Source: Myroides odoratimimus
GTDB taxonomy: Bacteria > Bacteroidota > Bacteroidia > Flavobacteriales > Flavobacteriaceae
Reading direction: 5' to 3'
NCBI RefSeq assembly: GCF_001485415.1
Contig: NZ_BCMQ01000015.1
Location: 25,315-89,314, forward strand
DNA length: 64,000 bases
Below the pieces are notes generated by a model, which saw nothing but the letters and a program-made list of their open reading frames with translations, did not search any database and was not told where the DNA came from. Both the position numbers and the translations under genes were made by a program. This document shows, one piece after another, positions 7,716 through 17,555 of this stretch (the first letter of the stretch is position 1; each line of letters begins with the position of its first letter).

Positions 7716-9875
7716 ATGAAAATACCATACCTTACTTTATCCTTAATCGCTGTTTTATCATTTAATTCTAAATCTGTTTTTGCACAGCAAGATACTTTAC
7801 AAAATACGGGGTTAAATGAAGTGATTATTCAGAGAGAGACTAAAGCCGAAAAAGAAAGTCGTCAACCTATACGTGCTACTGTACTTGATGTAAAAGCGAT
7901 GAAACAACAGCCGTCTAGTGTGATAGAGCTGATGAACAGAACAGTAGGTGTACGAGTGAGACAAACAGGGGGATTAGGTAATGCTACTAATTTGATGCTA
8001 AACGGTTTTGAAGGAAAGGCGATAAAGTATTTTAAGGATGGGGTTCCGATGGATTATTTAGGGAATGCCTTTAGTTATTCTATTGTACCGCCTACGATGA
8101 TTGATCGCATTGAGATCTATAAAGGGGTGGTACCTGTAGCCTTAGGGGCAGATGCATTAGGAGGAGCAGTTAATATCGTAACGAAAGAGCCTGAAAGTAA
8201 TCAATCTGTAGATGTATCTTATCAGATAGGTTCTTATAACACTCATAGAGGTACCGTAAACGCTTATTTTCAAGATAAAAAGACAGGCTTATTCGGAGGA
8301 GTAAATACTTTTATTAATTACTCTGATAACAATTATAAAGTCAATGTGCCTTACACTGATCCAGAAACGGCACAGGTAAGTAGAGAAAAACACAAACTGT
8401 TTCACAACCGTTTCTCTAATGGATTTGTAGAAGGGTTTGTGGGAGTGAAGAACAAGACTTGGGCAGATGAATTGCGTTTGACTGTAAGTAGCTTTTACAT
8501 TAATAAACAGCACAATTACGGGATGACGATGAACTATCCATTCGGAGGAGTGACGAGTAATATGAATTCTGTAGTGCCAACACTTCGCTATCGCAAGGCT
8601 TTTTTAGATAAAGACTTGAAGTTAGATCAATTCCTTGTCTATAATACACTGCATTCTAGTTATACAGATACGATTAAAGGGTTTTACGACTGGAGAGGGA
8701 AGTTCACTCCAGTACCTAGTAAGAATGGAGAAGCGACTACTAGTGGGAGTATCAAAAAGTTACGTTATTATAACTTCGTATCTCGTACTAATCTATCTTA
8801 CCGATTAGACAATGGGTTTATAGAGTTAAACTCTGTTTACAATACCTCTACTCGTCGTGGTTCTGACCCTTACGGAGAGAAATTTCCTTTCTCTAAGATA
8901 GATATGTTACAGCGTTCTGTAGTATTCCAAAAGTGGATTACAGGGTTAAACTGGAGATTATATGCCTTAGATGATCGTCTGACGAATGACTTATCAGCGA
9001 AGTATTATTACCTGCGTACAGAAGGGTATGAGAGTGCGCATGGAGACACTTCTATGGAGCAGAAAAGATCTAAAACAAAAGGGAACTGGGGTGTATCAGA
9101 GTCGTTAAAATATCAGATTAACGATCGTATGTATGCTAGATTCTCAGGAGAAGTAGCCGTGCGTCTACCAGAGCAAGAAGAGTTTTTCGGAGATGGAACA
9201 TTCACGCGTACCAATTTTGCTTTAAAACCAGAAAAGAGTTGGAACTATAATCTAGGATTTAACTATAATAATCAAACCAATTTCATGACAGAGGTCAATG
9301 TGTTCTACAGAAGAACACATGATATGATCATGCTGTTAAACACGGGTATTTTTGGTAGTTACGAGAACATAGAAAAGATAAAAGGAGTTGGAGTAGAGGT
9401 AGATGCAGCATATTCTCCATTAAAGTGGTTGAGACTGTCTGGTAACGTGACGTATCAAGACTTTAGATTATATGATAAAGAAGACAAGACGTATGAGGGT
9501 TCTCGCCTGAGAAATACACCTTATTTCTTTGCTAATCTTGGTCTGCGTACTTCACATGACAATGTATTCAAGGCAGGAGATAAATTCTCGTTTTATTACA
9601 ACTACAGTTTTGTAAAGGCTTATTACCTAGACTTTATTCCTAAAGAATTTGAACCTAGTGGTTTCTTAGGATTATGGGGAAAAGCACAGGTTAATGCAGA
9701 AGCCTATGTAATCCCTGATCAGAATTTACATTCTACAGGAGTGGTGTGGAGTTATTCACCTAAACTGTCTTTCGGTTTAGAAGCTAAGAACTTGTTTAAC
9801 AGTGAAATATTTGACAATTATAAAATACAAAATGAAGGATTTAGTCTTCATTTTAAAGTGAATATGTCTCTTTAG
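7716..9875 (+). CDS. TonB-dependent outer-membrane receptor (siderophore type)
   Basis: A 719-residue outer-membrane receptor that takes up a metal chelate using TonB energy. Residues ~1-23 form a signal peptide ending at FAQQ. A plug domain follows (VMNRTVGVRVRQTGG-like stretch at ~70-90, MIDRIEIYKGVVPVALGADA, GGAVNIVTKEP), then a beta-barrel ending in aromatic/hydrophobic FKVNMSL. There is no N-terminal carboxypeptidase-like extension. The next genes are a DUF4374 lipoprotein and two ABC half-transporters, a set associated with iron/siderophore uptake in Bacteroidota. The exact ligand cannot be read from the sequence. Confidence 0.85.
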   Translation: MKIPYLTLSLIAVLSFNSKSVFAQQDTLQNTGLNEVIIQRETKAEKESRQPIRATVLDVKAMKQQPSSVIELMNRTVGVRVRQTGGLGNATNLMLNGFEGKAIKYFKDGVPMDYLGNAFSYSIVPPTMIDRIEIYKGVVPVALGADALGGAVNIVTKEPESNQSVDVSYQIGSYNTHRGTVNAYFQDKKTGLFGGVNTFINYSDNNYKVNVPYTDPETAQVSREKHKLFHNRFSNGFVEGFVGVKNKTWADELRLTVSSFYINKQHNYGMTMNYPFGGVTSNMNSVVPTLRYRKAFLDKDLKLDQFLVYNTLHSSYTDTIKGFYDWRGKFTPVPSKNGEATTSGSIKKLRYYNFVSRTNLSYRLDNGFIELNSVYNTSTRRGSDPYGEKFPFSKIDMLQRSVVFQKWITGLNWRLYALDDRLTNDLSAKYYYLRTEGYESAHGDTSMEQKRSKTKGNWGVSESLKYQINDRMYARFSGEVAVRLPEQEEFFGDGTFTRTNFALKPEKSWNYNLGFNYNNQTNFMTEVNVFYRRTHDMIMLLNTGIFGSYENIEKIKGVGVEVDAAYSPLKWLRLSGNVTYQDFRLYDKEDKTYEGSRLRNTPYFFANLGLRTSHDNVFKAGDKFSFYYNYSFVKAYYLDFIPKEFEPSGFLGLWGKAQVNAEAYVIPDQNLHSTGVVWSYSPKLSFGLEAKNLFNSEIFDNYKIQNEGFSLHFKVNMSL

Positions 9876-9969
9876 GAGAGTAAACAGGAAATAGGGGATT
9901 GAAAATGAGGAATAGATAGACTTAAGCAGATAGTTTATTTCTAATTAATAATGTTTATCTCTCTGTGAT

Positions 9970-10165
9970 AGATAATCTTGCGAAGCGACCTTACGGCCTT
10001 AACGGATAAGCGAGTGTCAATAGAAGTAAATTCTTAGAGACAAAATTCTGTTTGACTGAAAGGAGTTCATTTTGTCTCAGAATTTGCTTCGTAGATTGAC
10101 CGTTTAGGAGTTATAGCCTTGACTTTTTTTGTTACTTTTTTGTGTTAAGATAAAAAAGTAAATAA
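9970..10165. repeat. Long imperfect palindrome between receptor and DUF4374 genes
   Basis: The core GAGACAAAAT (10037-10046) pairs with ATTTTGTCTC (10069-10078), and the flanks AAATTCTTA / AGAATTT extend the stem. An outer arm (CTTAACGGA...GTCAATAGAAG) is roughly complementary to CTTCGTAGATTGACCGTTTAG. A second hairpin TTACTTTTTT / AAAAAAGTAA follows (10131-10161). It resembles dispersed intergenic repeats of Flavobacteria. It may stabilise or separate transcripts of the two flanking genes. Confidence 0.5.
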
Positions 10166-10307
10166 ATAAAAGCGTAGCGAATCAAGCTTTGTAAAAAAAA
10201 ACATATTGAGCTAAATATAGAATTAATATAGAGTTTATTCCTTTAAAAACAGAAAATTAATAAAGCGAAGTTGTAATTCGTGTTAAACCATAATAAAATC
10301 TATTAAA

Positions 10308-11567
10308 ATGAAAAAAAGCATTTTTAGTACTAAAACGATAGGAGCATTAGCTATGGCAGGGTTATTTGCTTTTGCATCATGTTCATCAGATGATAATTCA
10401 AGTTCAGAGCTTACTAAACCAGTTGAGCCAACGAAGACATCTTATGCGCTATTAACAGCTACATTAGGAGTACAGCCATTCGTAGGATACTTATCTAACT
10501 ATGATAAAATGCCTGAAGGAGATTTAGACAATATCCATAAGGGGTCATTACAGATAAAAGGGAATGGAATGAAAGCGTATGGAGAATGGGTATTCCAACG
10601 TCTTCAACTAGGACGTGTGTCTTCTCCTGATGACGGTATCTTGAGATATTCTATTAATGCAGACGGTTCTTTATCAGAGACAGGTAGAATCACAGGTATG
10701 TCTTCTAACTTTTATGTACATGATAAAACGACTGGATACTATGCTGATATAGGAAGAGGATTGTTAAAGATACAAGTATTCAATCCTTCTACAATGCAGC
10801 GTACAGGAGAAATAGACCTTTCTGTAGTAGAAGATAAAAAAGCAGAATACCAAGCTGTGGGATCTCGCTTTATCGCGTCTAAAGATGGAAAATTATATGT
10901 AGATATCATCACAGGTTCTAAAGATGGACAAGGTAGTCAGATGAAAGACCCTGCTCCAGGATATATCAAACTAGCAGTGATCGACATCGCTACTGGTAAA
11001 TATGAAAAAACGATTCAAGATAACCGTATCAGCTATGTAGGATATGGTGGTAACGCGAATCAAATGTGGACTATGGGAGACGATGGAGCGCTATATATGT
11101 GTTCTCATGGGTTCGGAGTAAATGGAGCGACTAATGGTTCTGCTATTGTTAGAATTAAAAAAGGAACAACAGAAATAGATAAAGATTGGATCATTAAGAT
11201 TGATGATTATGTAAAGAATACTACAGTAGGTTCAGTAGGGGTAAAAGATGGTAAGCTATATACAGCATGGAGTGATAAAGCATTCTCATACACAGATATT
11301 TTGCCAAACCCTAATTTTACATACTATGCTTTTGATAAAGAGAATATTGCTGCAGGACCAAAAGCTGTAGAGGGAGCGCCTAAATCTACTTATGCATTCC
11401 AAGATGCTCAAGCGATTACTACAATAGATGGTAAAGTGTACTTCAGAGTAGTGAATAACAAAGATTATAACGGATACTATGTATTAGGATCTGATAATGT
11501 AGCTAAACCTGCGTTTAACATCGGTAAAGGTGGTCAAGTATGGGGCTTAGTGAAATTAGAAAAATAA
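10308..11567 (+). CDS. DUF4374-family lipoprotein
   Basis: A 419-residue lipoprotein. The signal peptide ends in the lipobox FAFASC, with Cys25 as the lipidated residue, followed by SSDDNSSS; acidic residues after the cysteine are associated with surface display in Bacteroidota. The rest matches the DUF4374 family (repeated beta-rich segments such as DDGILRYSINADGSLSETG and YVGYGGNANQMWTMG), a beta-propeller-like domain. DUF4374 genes commonly sit beside TonB receptors and iron-transport genes, as here. A ligand-binding or receptor-accessory role is inferred; no biochemical activity can be read from it. Confidence 0.8.
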   Translation: MKKSIFSTKTIGALAMAGLFAFASCSSDDNSSSELTKPVEPTKTSYALLTATLGVQPFVGYLSNYDKMPEGDLDNIHKGSLQIKGNGMKAYGEWVFQRLQLGRVSSPDDGILRYSINADGSLSETGRITGMSSNFYVHDKTTGYYADIGRGLLKIQVFNPSTMQRTGEIDLSVVEDKKAEYQAVGSRFIASKDGKLYVDIITGSKDGQGSQMKDPAPGYIKLAVIDIATGKYEKTIQDNRISYVGYGGNANQMWTMGDDGALYMCSHGFGVNGATNGSAIVRIKKGTTEIDKDWIIKIDDYVKNTTVGSVGVKDGKLYTAWSDKAFSYTDILPNPNFTYYAFDKENIAAGPKAVEGAPKSTYAFQDAQAITTIDGKVYFRVVNNKDYNGYYVLGSDNVAKPAFNIGKGGQVWGLVKLEK

Positions 11568-11655
11568 TAAGTTTAATTATTTAGAACTCTCCATAGAGTT
11601 TGGATGCAATAGTAGAGGAGTTTTCTTCTCTACTATTCCTTTTTTATAGTTTTTT

Positions 11656-11925
11656 AGGGAACGGGAAACGGGGAACAGGAAACAGGAACAGGAAATTGGG
11701 AACGGGGAACAGGAAACAGGAACAGGAAATTGGGAACGGGAAACAGGAAATTGGGAACGGGAAACAGGAAAAAGGGAAATGGGAAACAGGAAACAGGGAA
11801 CAGATGGCATGGTAGTTCAAAGTCAGGAGACTTTGTAGCGAGAACAGAACAAAAAACGATTTCACAGTTTCACGATTTCACAAAACAACAAAACAACAAA
11901 ATCACAAAATCACAAAAACAATAAT
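11656..11925 (+). repeat. Purine-rich tandem repeat and mosaic intergenic module A
   Basis: From 11656 to ~11803 the + strand is almost pure A/G plus AAC, built of variants of GGGAACAGGAAACAGG, including one ~33-base unit repeated in tandem (from 11669 and 11702). Then come AAAGTCAGGAGACTTTG (a short palindrome, 11819-11835) and a CACAAAATCACAAAAT-type tract running up to the ATG at 11926. The same building blocks recur at 39833, 42402, 49155 and 50079. Long open frames on both strands here only reflect the repeat. Confidence 0.75.
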
Positions 11926-13671
11926 ATGGCAACAGATAATGTGCTATGGCGTATCGTAAAACCAGTCAAGAAGAAGCTAAACTTTGCAATGGCTCTTTCT
12001 GTGGGTTCTACTTTATTGACAATAGCCAATTTAATAATATTAAGTTACCTAATTAATGCACTGTATCACGGAAATACAACACAATTGTTGTATCTATTCG
12101 GAGCGATGATCTTATGTGTAGTAGTTAGTTATGTATTACGTCTAAAGTCATTTGACGTATCCCATTACGCAGCTTTTGATTTAGAAGCTATTTTGCGTAA
12201 GAATATCAGTCACCATATGGCGAAGTTACCATTGGGGTTCTTGACTGAGACAGGTTCAGGAGCATTGACTAAAATCTTAAATGAAGATGTTCGTTTATTA
12301 CATGGATTTGCGGCAGATAGTACCCCTTTATTTGTGCGTACGTATGCCTTTCCAGTAGTTACTTTGGTTGCATTATTTTGGTTTGATTATAGAGTAGCAC
12401 TAGTTTGTCTAGCTATTCTTATTGTAGGGCTTGGGTTCTTAGCATTAGCGATGAAGAATAAGACAGAAGTAACACATCAATTTAATAAAGCAAAAGAAGA
12501 TATTAATGTAGCTGTGATAGAGTATGTACAGGCAATGCCAGTAGTACGTGTATTCGATGGTGGAGAGAAGTCATTTGTGCGTTATGAGAACGCTTTACAA
12601 CGCTATTTATCTATTATCACTTTGTGGTTTAAGGAAAACGGATTGAATGCTAAGTTGTCGATGTTTATTTTAAACCCGCTACCTACATTTATTATATTAC
12701 TTGTGCTAGGAACGTATTGGTTCCAAGAGGGGTCTTTGAGTTTTGTGTCTTTTGTAGCCTCTTTATTATTGGGGACAGGAATGATAGAGTCTATTTTGCC
12801 TTACCGAAGTTTGACTAATGTGATCTCTAGAGCTGCAATCAGCGCAAAGCGTATAGAAGAATTACTAGAAGTAGAGCCTTTAACTTCTACAGGAGAACAA
12901 ATTTCTGTAAATGATACAACCATAGAGTTTGACAAGGTATCTTTTACTTACCCTGGTAGAGAGGACAAGGCATTAAATAATATCAGTTTTACGGTGAAGC
13001 CAGGTACTTTTACTGCTATTACAGGAGCATCAGGAGCAGGAAAGTCTACTGTAGCTCGTTTGTTACCTCGTTTTTGGGATGTTAACGAAGGAGAGATAAA
13101 ACTGGGCGGAACAGATATCCGCCAATTAAAACCTGAGGTATTATTAGATACGATATCATTTGTGTTTCAAGACAACTTTATCTTCTCTGATACGATTGCT
13201 AACAATATCAGAATGGGCGCAGAGGAAGCTACCTTAGAAGAAGTGATGGAAGCAGCTAAGGCTGCCCAAATACACGATTTTATTATGCAACTTCCTGATG
13301 GGTATGAGACCTTAGTAAAAGAAAGAGGAAATAACTTCTCAGGTGGACAGAAGCAACGTCTAGCGATTGCTAGAGCTATCTTGAGAAATAAACCTATTCT
13401 TATCTTGGATGAGGTAACTTCATTCTCAGATACAGAAAACGAACTATTACTGATGCGTGCTTTCCGCAATCTGATGAAGGACAAAACAGTCATTATGATC
13501 GCTCATAGATTAGAGACAATCAAGAATGCGGATCAGATAATTGTGATGGATAAGGGAAGCATTAGCGAGATAGGAACACATGAACAATTAGCCGCTAATC
13601 AAGGAATATACCAAGCGATGTGGCAATCGTATACACAAGCGAGAAATTGGCATATTAAATCAGATAAGTAA
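11926..13671 (+). CDS. ABC half-transporter (permease-ATPase), siderophore-type
   Basis: A 581-residue fusion of an exporter-fold membrane domain (~1-310, six helices) with an ATPase domain. Walker A is GASGAGKST near residue 366, the signature is FSGGQKQRL near 470, and Walker B is ILILDEVTS near 490. The D-loop reads SFSD rather than the usual SALD. Together with the next gene it should form a heterodimer. The pair resembles the YbtP/YbtQ and IrtA/IrtB type, in which an exporter fold works in siderophore import. The import role is inferred from the upstream receptor. The ATG follows a repeat tract, so this start is set by the alignable N-terminus. Confidence 0.85.
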   Translation: MATDNVLWRIVKPVKKKLNFAMALSVGSTLLTIANLIILSYLINALYHGNTTQLLYLFGAMILCVVVSYVLRLKSFDVSHYAAFDLEAILRKNISHHMAKLPLGFLTETGSGALTKILNEDVRLLHGFAADSTPLFVRTYAFPVVTLVALFWFDYRVALVCLAILIVGLGFLALAMKNKTEVTHQFNKAKEDINVAVIEYVQAMPVVRVFDGGEKSFVRYENALQRYLSIITLWFKENGLNAKLSMFILNPLPTFIILLVLGTYWFQEGSLSFVSFVASLLLGTGMIESILPYRSLTNVISRAAISAKRIEELLEVEPLTSTGEQISVNDTTIEFDKVSFTYPGREDKALNNISFTVKPGTFTAITGASGAGKSTVARLLPRFWDVNEGEIKLGGTDIRQLKPEVLLDTISFVFQDNFIFSDTIANNIRMGAEEATLEEVMEAAKAAQIHDFIMQLPDGYETLVKERGNNFSGGQKQRLAIARAILRNKPILILDEVTSFSDTENELLLMRAFRNLMKDKTVIMIAHRLETIKNADQIIVMDKGSISEIGTHEQLAANQGIYQAMWQSYTQARNWHIKSDK

Positions 13672-13676
13672 TAGAG

Positions 13677-15440
13677 ATGAGTAAAGTACAAACAAATAAG
13701 AGCAGTTCTTTTATCGGTATATTATCTAACCTGATTAAAGCAGCAGGTCCGATGGATGGACGACTGCGAATGAGTTTAATATTGATATTGTTGTCTTCTG
13801 TTTTTCAAGGAGCAGCTTATACTTGCTTTTACCCTATTTTTATGAATATAGGGAAGGGAAAGCCTGAGCAAGTATGGTTTTACATCTGGATAGCATTAGG
13901 CTTCGTCGTGATTAGTGCTATCTGTAGATGGATAGGGCAAGACTATGACTATGGAGGTTTTTCTTCACAGGCACAGTATGACCTTCGCAAGAGACAAGGG
14001 GAGAAATTAAGAGAGATGCCTTTAGAATTTTTATCTAATAAACGCTCTGGAAAGTGGAGTGCCGTGATTAGTAATAATGTAGATGAGGTGATTTCTTACA
14101 CCATTACAGTGTCAAGTTTGATGATGTATGGAGTGATTACACCTATATCAGTAGGGCTGATGACTTTCTTCTTTGACTGGAAGATAGCGATCGTTATCTT
14201 GATTTTATTCCCTGTGATCATCCCGTTATATCGCTGGAGAAAACCTGCTTATGACCGTGGAATGTATTACCTAAATGAAGTACACTCTGAACTAAATGCA
14301 GAGTCTATAGAGTTTATCCAAGGCTTACCTGTGCTTAAGGCAAGTAATGGTATAGAGCGTATCGTAGTTCGTTTAAACAAAAGCATTGATAAAGTAAGAG
14401 AAGTGCAAATCTTCGGACATGGCAAAGGGAGTACTCCTAACCTGATTATTACTTCTGCTTTAGAAGTAGGGATGTTAGTATCATTGGGATTGGGAATATT
14501 GTTTGTGCTAAAAGCAGATAGCAATATGATGGTCATGACAGCCTTAATGATTATTGTGATTCGTTTTTCAGAGTTGATCTCTAGCTTTGTACCAATGACT
14601 ATGATATTTAGCCTGATGGAAGCAGGATATAAGCAAATCACAGCGATGTTAACTGCTCCTGTCTTAGAAGTAAAGACACCTCAAACGAAACCAACTTCTT
14701 ATGGTATAGAGTTTAAAGAAGTAGACTTCTATTATGAAGATGCTCAAGAAAAGACTTTGTCTAATATCAACTTATCTATTGCACCGAAGTCTATTGTAGC
14801 TTTAGTAGGACCTTCAGGTTCGGGTAAGACTACGCTGGCAAGAATGATTATGCGCTATGCAGATTGTCAGAAGGGGAGCATTAGTATAGGAGGAGTTGAT
14901 ATTGCTAATTTGAGTCAAAACGATTTGTTGAGTATGATCTCTGTGGTATTCCAAGAGGTTTATTTATTTGATGATACCATAGGTAACAATATCCGTATGG
15001 CGAAACCTACTGCTACTCAAGAAGAAATAATAGATGCTGCTAAGCGTGCTCAATGTCATGACTTTATCAGTCAATTGCCTAAAGGGTATGACACACCTAT
15101 AGGAGATATGGGAAATACCTTATCAGGTGGAGAACGCCAACGTATCTCTATTGCGAGAGCACTGCTGAAGAACAGCCCGATAGTCATTCTAGATGAACCA
15201 ACGTCTTCTCTAGACTCTTTAAGCGAACTAGCCGTACAGCGTGCTATCGATGAGCTAGTGAAAGAGAAGATTGTGATTATCATTGCACATAGGTTATCTA
15301 CAGTCAGAGGCGCGGATAAGATATGTGTGTTAGAAAAAGGTCAGATAGTAGAGGAGGGGACACATGAAGCCTTAATGATAAAACAAGGTAAATACTGTGA
15401 CCTATGGGAAGCTGAGAAGCAAATAGAGGCTTTGTTTTAA
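13677..15440 (+). CDS. ABC half-transporter (permease-ATPase), partner subunit
   Basis: A 587-residue exporter-fold membrane domain plus ATPase. Walker A is GPSGSGKTT near residue 378, the signature is LSGGERQRIS near 482, and Walker B with D-loop is VILDEPTSSLDS near 502. It begins six bases after its partner's stop codon, so the two are co-transcribed and presumably dimerise. All canonical ATPase motifs are intact here, whereas the partner has a variant D-loop, so the two ATP sites may be unequal. Siderophore transport is inferred from the TonB receptor and DUF4374 gene upstream. A strong terminator follows. Confidence 0.85.
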   Translation: MSKVQTNKSSSFIGILSNLIKAAGPMDGRLRMSLILILLSSVFQGAAYTCFYPIFMNIGKGKPEQVWFYIWIALGFVVISAICRWIGQDYDYGGFSSQAQYDLRKRQGEKLREMPLEFLSNKRSGKWSAVISNNVDEVISYTITVSSLMMYGVITPISVGLMTFFFDWKIAIVILILFPVIIPLYRWRKPAYDRGMYYLNEVHSELNAESIEFIQGLPVLKASNGIERIVVRLNKSIDKVREVQIFGHGKGSTPNLIITSALEVGMLVSLGLGILFVLKADSNMMVMTALMIIVIRFSELISSFVPMTMIFSLMEAGYKQITAMLTAPVLEVKTPQTKPTSYGIEFKEVDFYYEDAQEKTLSNINLSIAPKSIVALVGPSGSGKTTLARMIMRYADCQKGSISIGGVDIANLSQNDLLSMISVVFQEVYLFDDTIGNNIRMAKPTATQEEIIDAAKRAQCHDFISQLPKGYDTPIGDMGNTLSGGERQRISIARALLKNSPIVILDEPTSSLDSLSELAVQRAIDELVKEKIVIIIAHRLSTVRGADKICVLEKGQIVEEGTHEALMIKQGKYCDLWEAEKQIEALF

Positions 15441-15548
15441 GAAGAAATAGCAATTGTATTATATAGATTAGAAGGACTAAGGACAGATAGTAGACTCATT
15501 TGATAAGCTTACCCCAAGTTCGCTTTTCCTTAGTTCCTTTTATGTAAA

Positions 15549-15580
15549 AGCCTGTGATATTATATCACAGGCTTTTTTGT
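15549..15580 (+). terminator. Intrinsic terminator after ABC pair
   Basis: AGCCTGTGATAT / ATATCACAGGCT is a perfect stem, flanked by AAAA and TTTTTT. Confidence 0.85.
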
Positions 15581-15757
15581 TTTAAGTAGGTTGAGATAAG
15601 AAGGAATTACTTTATAATCAGAATAAATAGTATGGGCTTAATATAGTAAATAACTAATAATTAGTTTTTTAGTATGGTTTTCTGTATTTTGTGTACGGGA
15701 TGTCAAAAAAATACTGAATGACTATAAAATAGTAAAAAAAGCTAAGTGATTTTAGTT

Positions 15758-15765
15758 TATTTTTG
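15758..15765 (+). promoter_or_regulatory. -7 element deciding the oxidoreductase start
   Basis: TATTTTTG matches TAnnTTTG and lies inside the longer open frame that opens with GTG at 15746. Transcription from it would begin near 15772, so translation must use the ATG at 15797. Confidence 0.45.
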
Positions 15766-15796
15766 CGCCTTTAATTTTTATTTGCTTTATAAAAAA

Positions 15797-17356
15797 ATGC
15801 CACAAGAATTACAGTTACAAGTTCTTCCTGAAGTTGCAGGTACAGCTGATTTATTGACGCAGTACGTTGCAAACCATGTGAAGTGTTCTCCAAAGGACAT
15901 TAAGCATATCACGATCTTAAAGAGATCTATCGATGCGAGACAACGCACCGTAAAGATTAATTTAAAGGTTGCTGTTTTTTTTGCCGATGAGGATGTCGTG
16001 CACAGACATATTGATTTTCCAGAGTATAAAAATGTAAAGGATGCTCCACGTGTTATCGTGGTAGGAGCAGGACCTGCGGGTTATTTTGCAGCATTACAAC
16101 TAATCGAGTTAGGGGTAAAACCTATTGTAGTCGAAAGAGGAAAAGATGTGCGAGGTCGTCGTCGTGATTTGAAAGCAATAAATATCGATCATATCGTTGA
16201 TCCGGATTCGAACTACTGTTTCGGAGAAGGAGGAGCGGGAACTTACTCAGATGGTAAGTTGTATACACGTTCTAAAAAGCGTGGTGATGTCAATCGTATA
16301 CTAGAGCTATTAGTAGCCTTCGGAGCATCACAAGATATATTAGTAGAAGCACATCCACATATCGGAACGAATAAACTTCCGAAGATTATGCAGGATATGC
16401 GTGCTAAGATTGAGGAGTTTGGTGGTGAAGTGTTATTTGAGAAAAGAGTAGTAGACTTTGTGATCAAAGGAAATGAAATAGAAGGAGTTAAACTACACAA
16501 TGGAGACCTAATCGAAGCAAAGAAAATAATCTTAGCTACAGGACACTCTGCTCGTGATATCTATGAATTACTAAACCGTAAGAAAGTCTTGATAGAAGCA
16601 AAGCCTTTTGCCCTAGGAGTACGTGCAGAGCACCCACAGACGCTGATAGACAAGATACAGTACTCATGTGATTACAGAGGAGAGTTTCTTCCTCCAGCAC
16701 CTTATTCTATCGTGAAGCAGGTCAATGGTCGTGGAATGTATTCATTCTGTATGTGTCCAGGAGGGGTTATCGCACCCTGTGCTACAGCACCAGGAGAAGT
16801 CGTAACCAATGGATGGTCACCGTCTAAACGGGATCAAGCAACAGCCAATTCGGGTATCGTAGTAGAATTGCGTTTAGAAGACTTTAAACCTTTTGAAAAG
16901 TTCGGAGCTTTAGCAGGTATGGAGTTTCAAAAATCGATAGAACAACAGGCTTATAGGGTAGCTGGAGAGACACAGCGTGTACCTGCACAGCGTATGGTAG
17001 ACTTCTCTCAGTCTAAAGTATCGGAGTCTATCCCTAAGACGTCTTATCTACCTGGTACGACTTCTATAGAGTTAGGACAGGTATTCCCAGGCTTCTTGAC
17101 GCAAATAATGAGACAGGGATTCCAAGAGTTCGGCAAGTCGATGAAAGGGTACTTCACAAATGAGGCTATCTTACACGCTCCAGAGAGTAGAACATCCTCT
17201 CCAGTGCGTATCCCTCGTGAGGATTATACCTTAGAGCATCCTCAGATCAAAGGACTTTATCCATGTGGAGAAGGAGCAGGGTATGCAGGGGGTATTGTAT
17301 CTGCTGCCATCGATGGTGAGAAATGTGCGATCATGTGTGTCGAGAGCATGCAGTAA
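15797..17356 (+). CDS. FAD/NAD(P)-dependent oxidoreductase
   Basis: A 519-residue flavoprotein of the COG2509-type dehydrogenase family. It starts at MPQELQLQVL; an in-frame GTG 51 bases upstream would precede the likely transcription start. The FAD-binding Rossmann motif is VIVVGAGPAGYFAA (residues ~85-100), followed by an acidic VVERG. Further flavin contacts are CFGEGGAGTYSDGKL and, near the C-terminus, LYPCGEGAGYAGG. The physiological substrate of this widespread family is not established. It appears to be a single-gene unit with a hairpin terminator at 17522. Confidence 0.8.
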   Translation: MPQELQLQVLPEVAGTADLLTQYVANHVKCSPKDIKHITILKRSIDARQRTVKINLKVAVFFADEDVVHRHIDFPEYKNVKDAPRVIVVGAGPAGYFAALQLIELGVKPIVVERGKDVRGRRRDLKAINIDHIVDPDSNYCFGEGGAGTYSDGKLYTRSKKRGDVNRILELLVAFGASQDILVEAHPHIGTNKLPKIMQDMRAKIEEFGGEVLFEKRVVDFVIKGNEIEGVKLHNGDLIEAKKIILATGHSARDIYELLNRKKVLIEAKPFALGVRAEHPQTLIDKIQYSCDYRGEFLPPAPYSIVKQVNGRGMYSFCMCPGGVIAPCATAPGEVVTNGWSPSKRDQATANSGIVVELRLEDFKPFEKFGALAGMEFQKSIEQQAYRVAGETQRVPAQRMVDFSQSKVSESIPKTSYLPGTTSIELGQVFPGFLTQIMRQGFQEFGKSMKGYFTNEAILHAPESRTSSPVRIPREDYTLEHPQIKGLYPCGEGAGYAGGIVSAAIDGEKCAIMCVESMQ

Positions 17357-17500
17357 TTAATTAAGAATTTAGAATTAGAAATTAGGAGTGTATTGCCTAC
17401 GGCATTTGGTATATATTATGCAATTTTGGCACTCTATCGGCACACAATCGTAGGGATGTATTACATACATCCGACACCTAGTAAATCATAGTTCTTTTTA
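17357..17500 (+). repeat. Mosaic intergenic module B
   Basis: Contains TTAAGAATTTAGAATTAG, a GCCTACGGC mini-palindrome, and ATCGGCACACAATCGTAGGG, which recurs as ATCGGCACACAACGGTAGGG near 40069. GGATGTATTACATACATCC is a perfect short palindrome (17455-17473). It has no coding content. Confidence 0.55.
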
Positions 17501-17521
17501 AAGACATAAAATTTAATATAC

Positions 17522-17555
17522 AAGCCTAATTACGAGAGTAGTTAGGCTTTTTTTA
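17522..17555 (+). terminator. Intrinsic terminator before cas operon
   Basis: AAGCCTAA (17522-17529) / TTAGGCTT (17542-17549) followed by T-rich sequence. Confidence 0.7.

Noticed and set aside
11577..11924. Open frames on both strands (for example VSRSQFPVP and GNRKLGTGN repeats)
   Set aside because: Products of the GGGAACAGG-type tandem repeat; no start context or family similarity.
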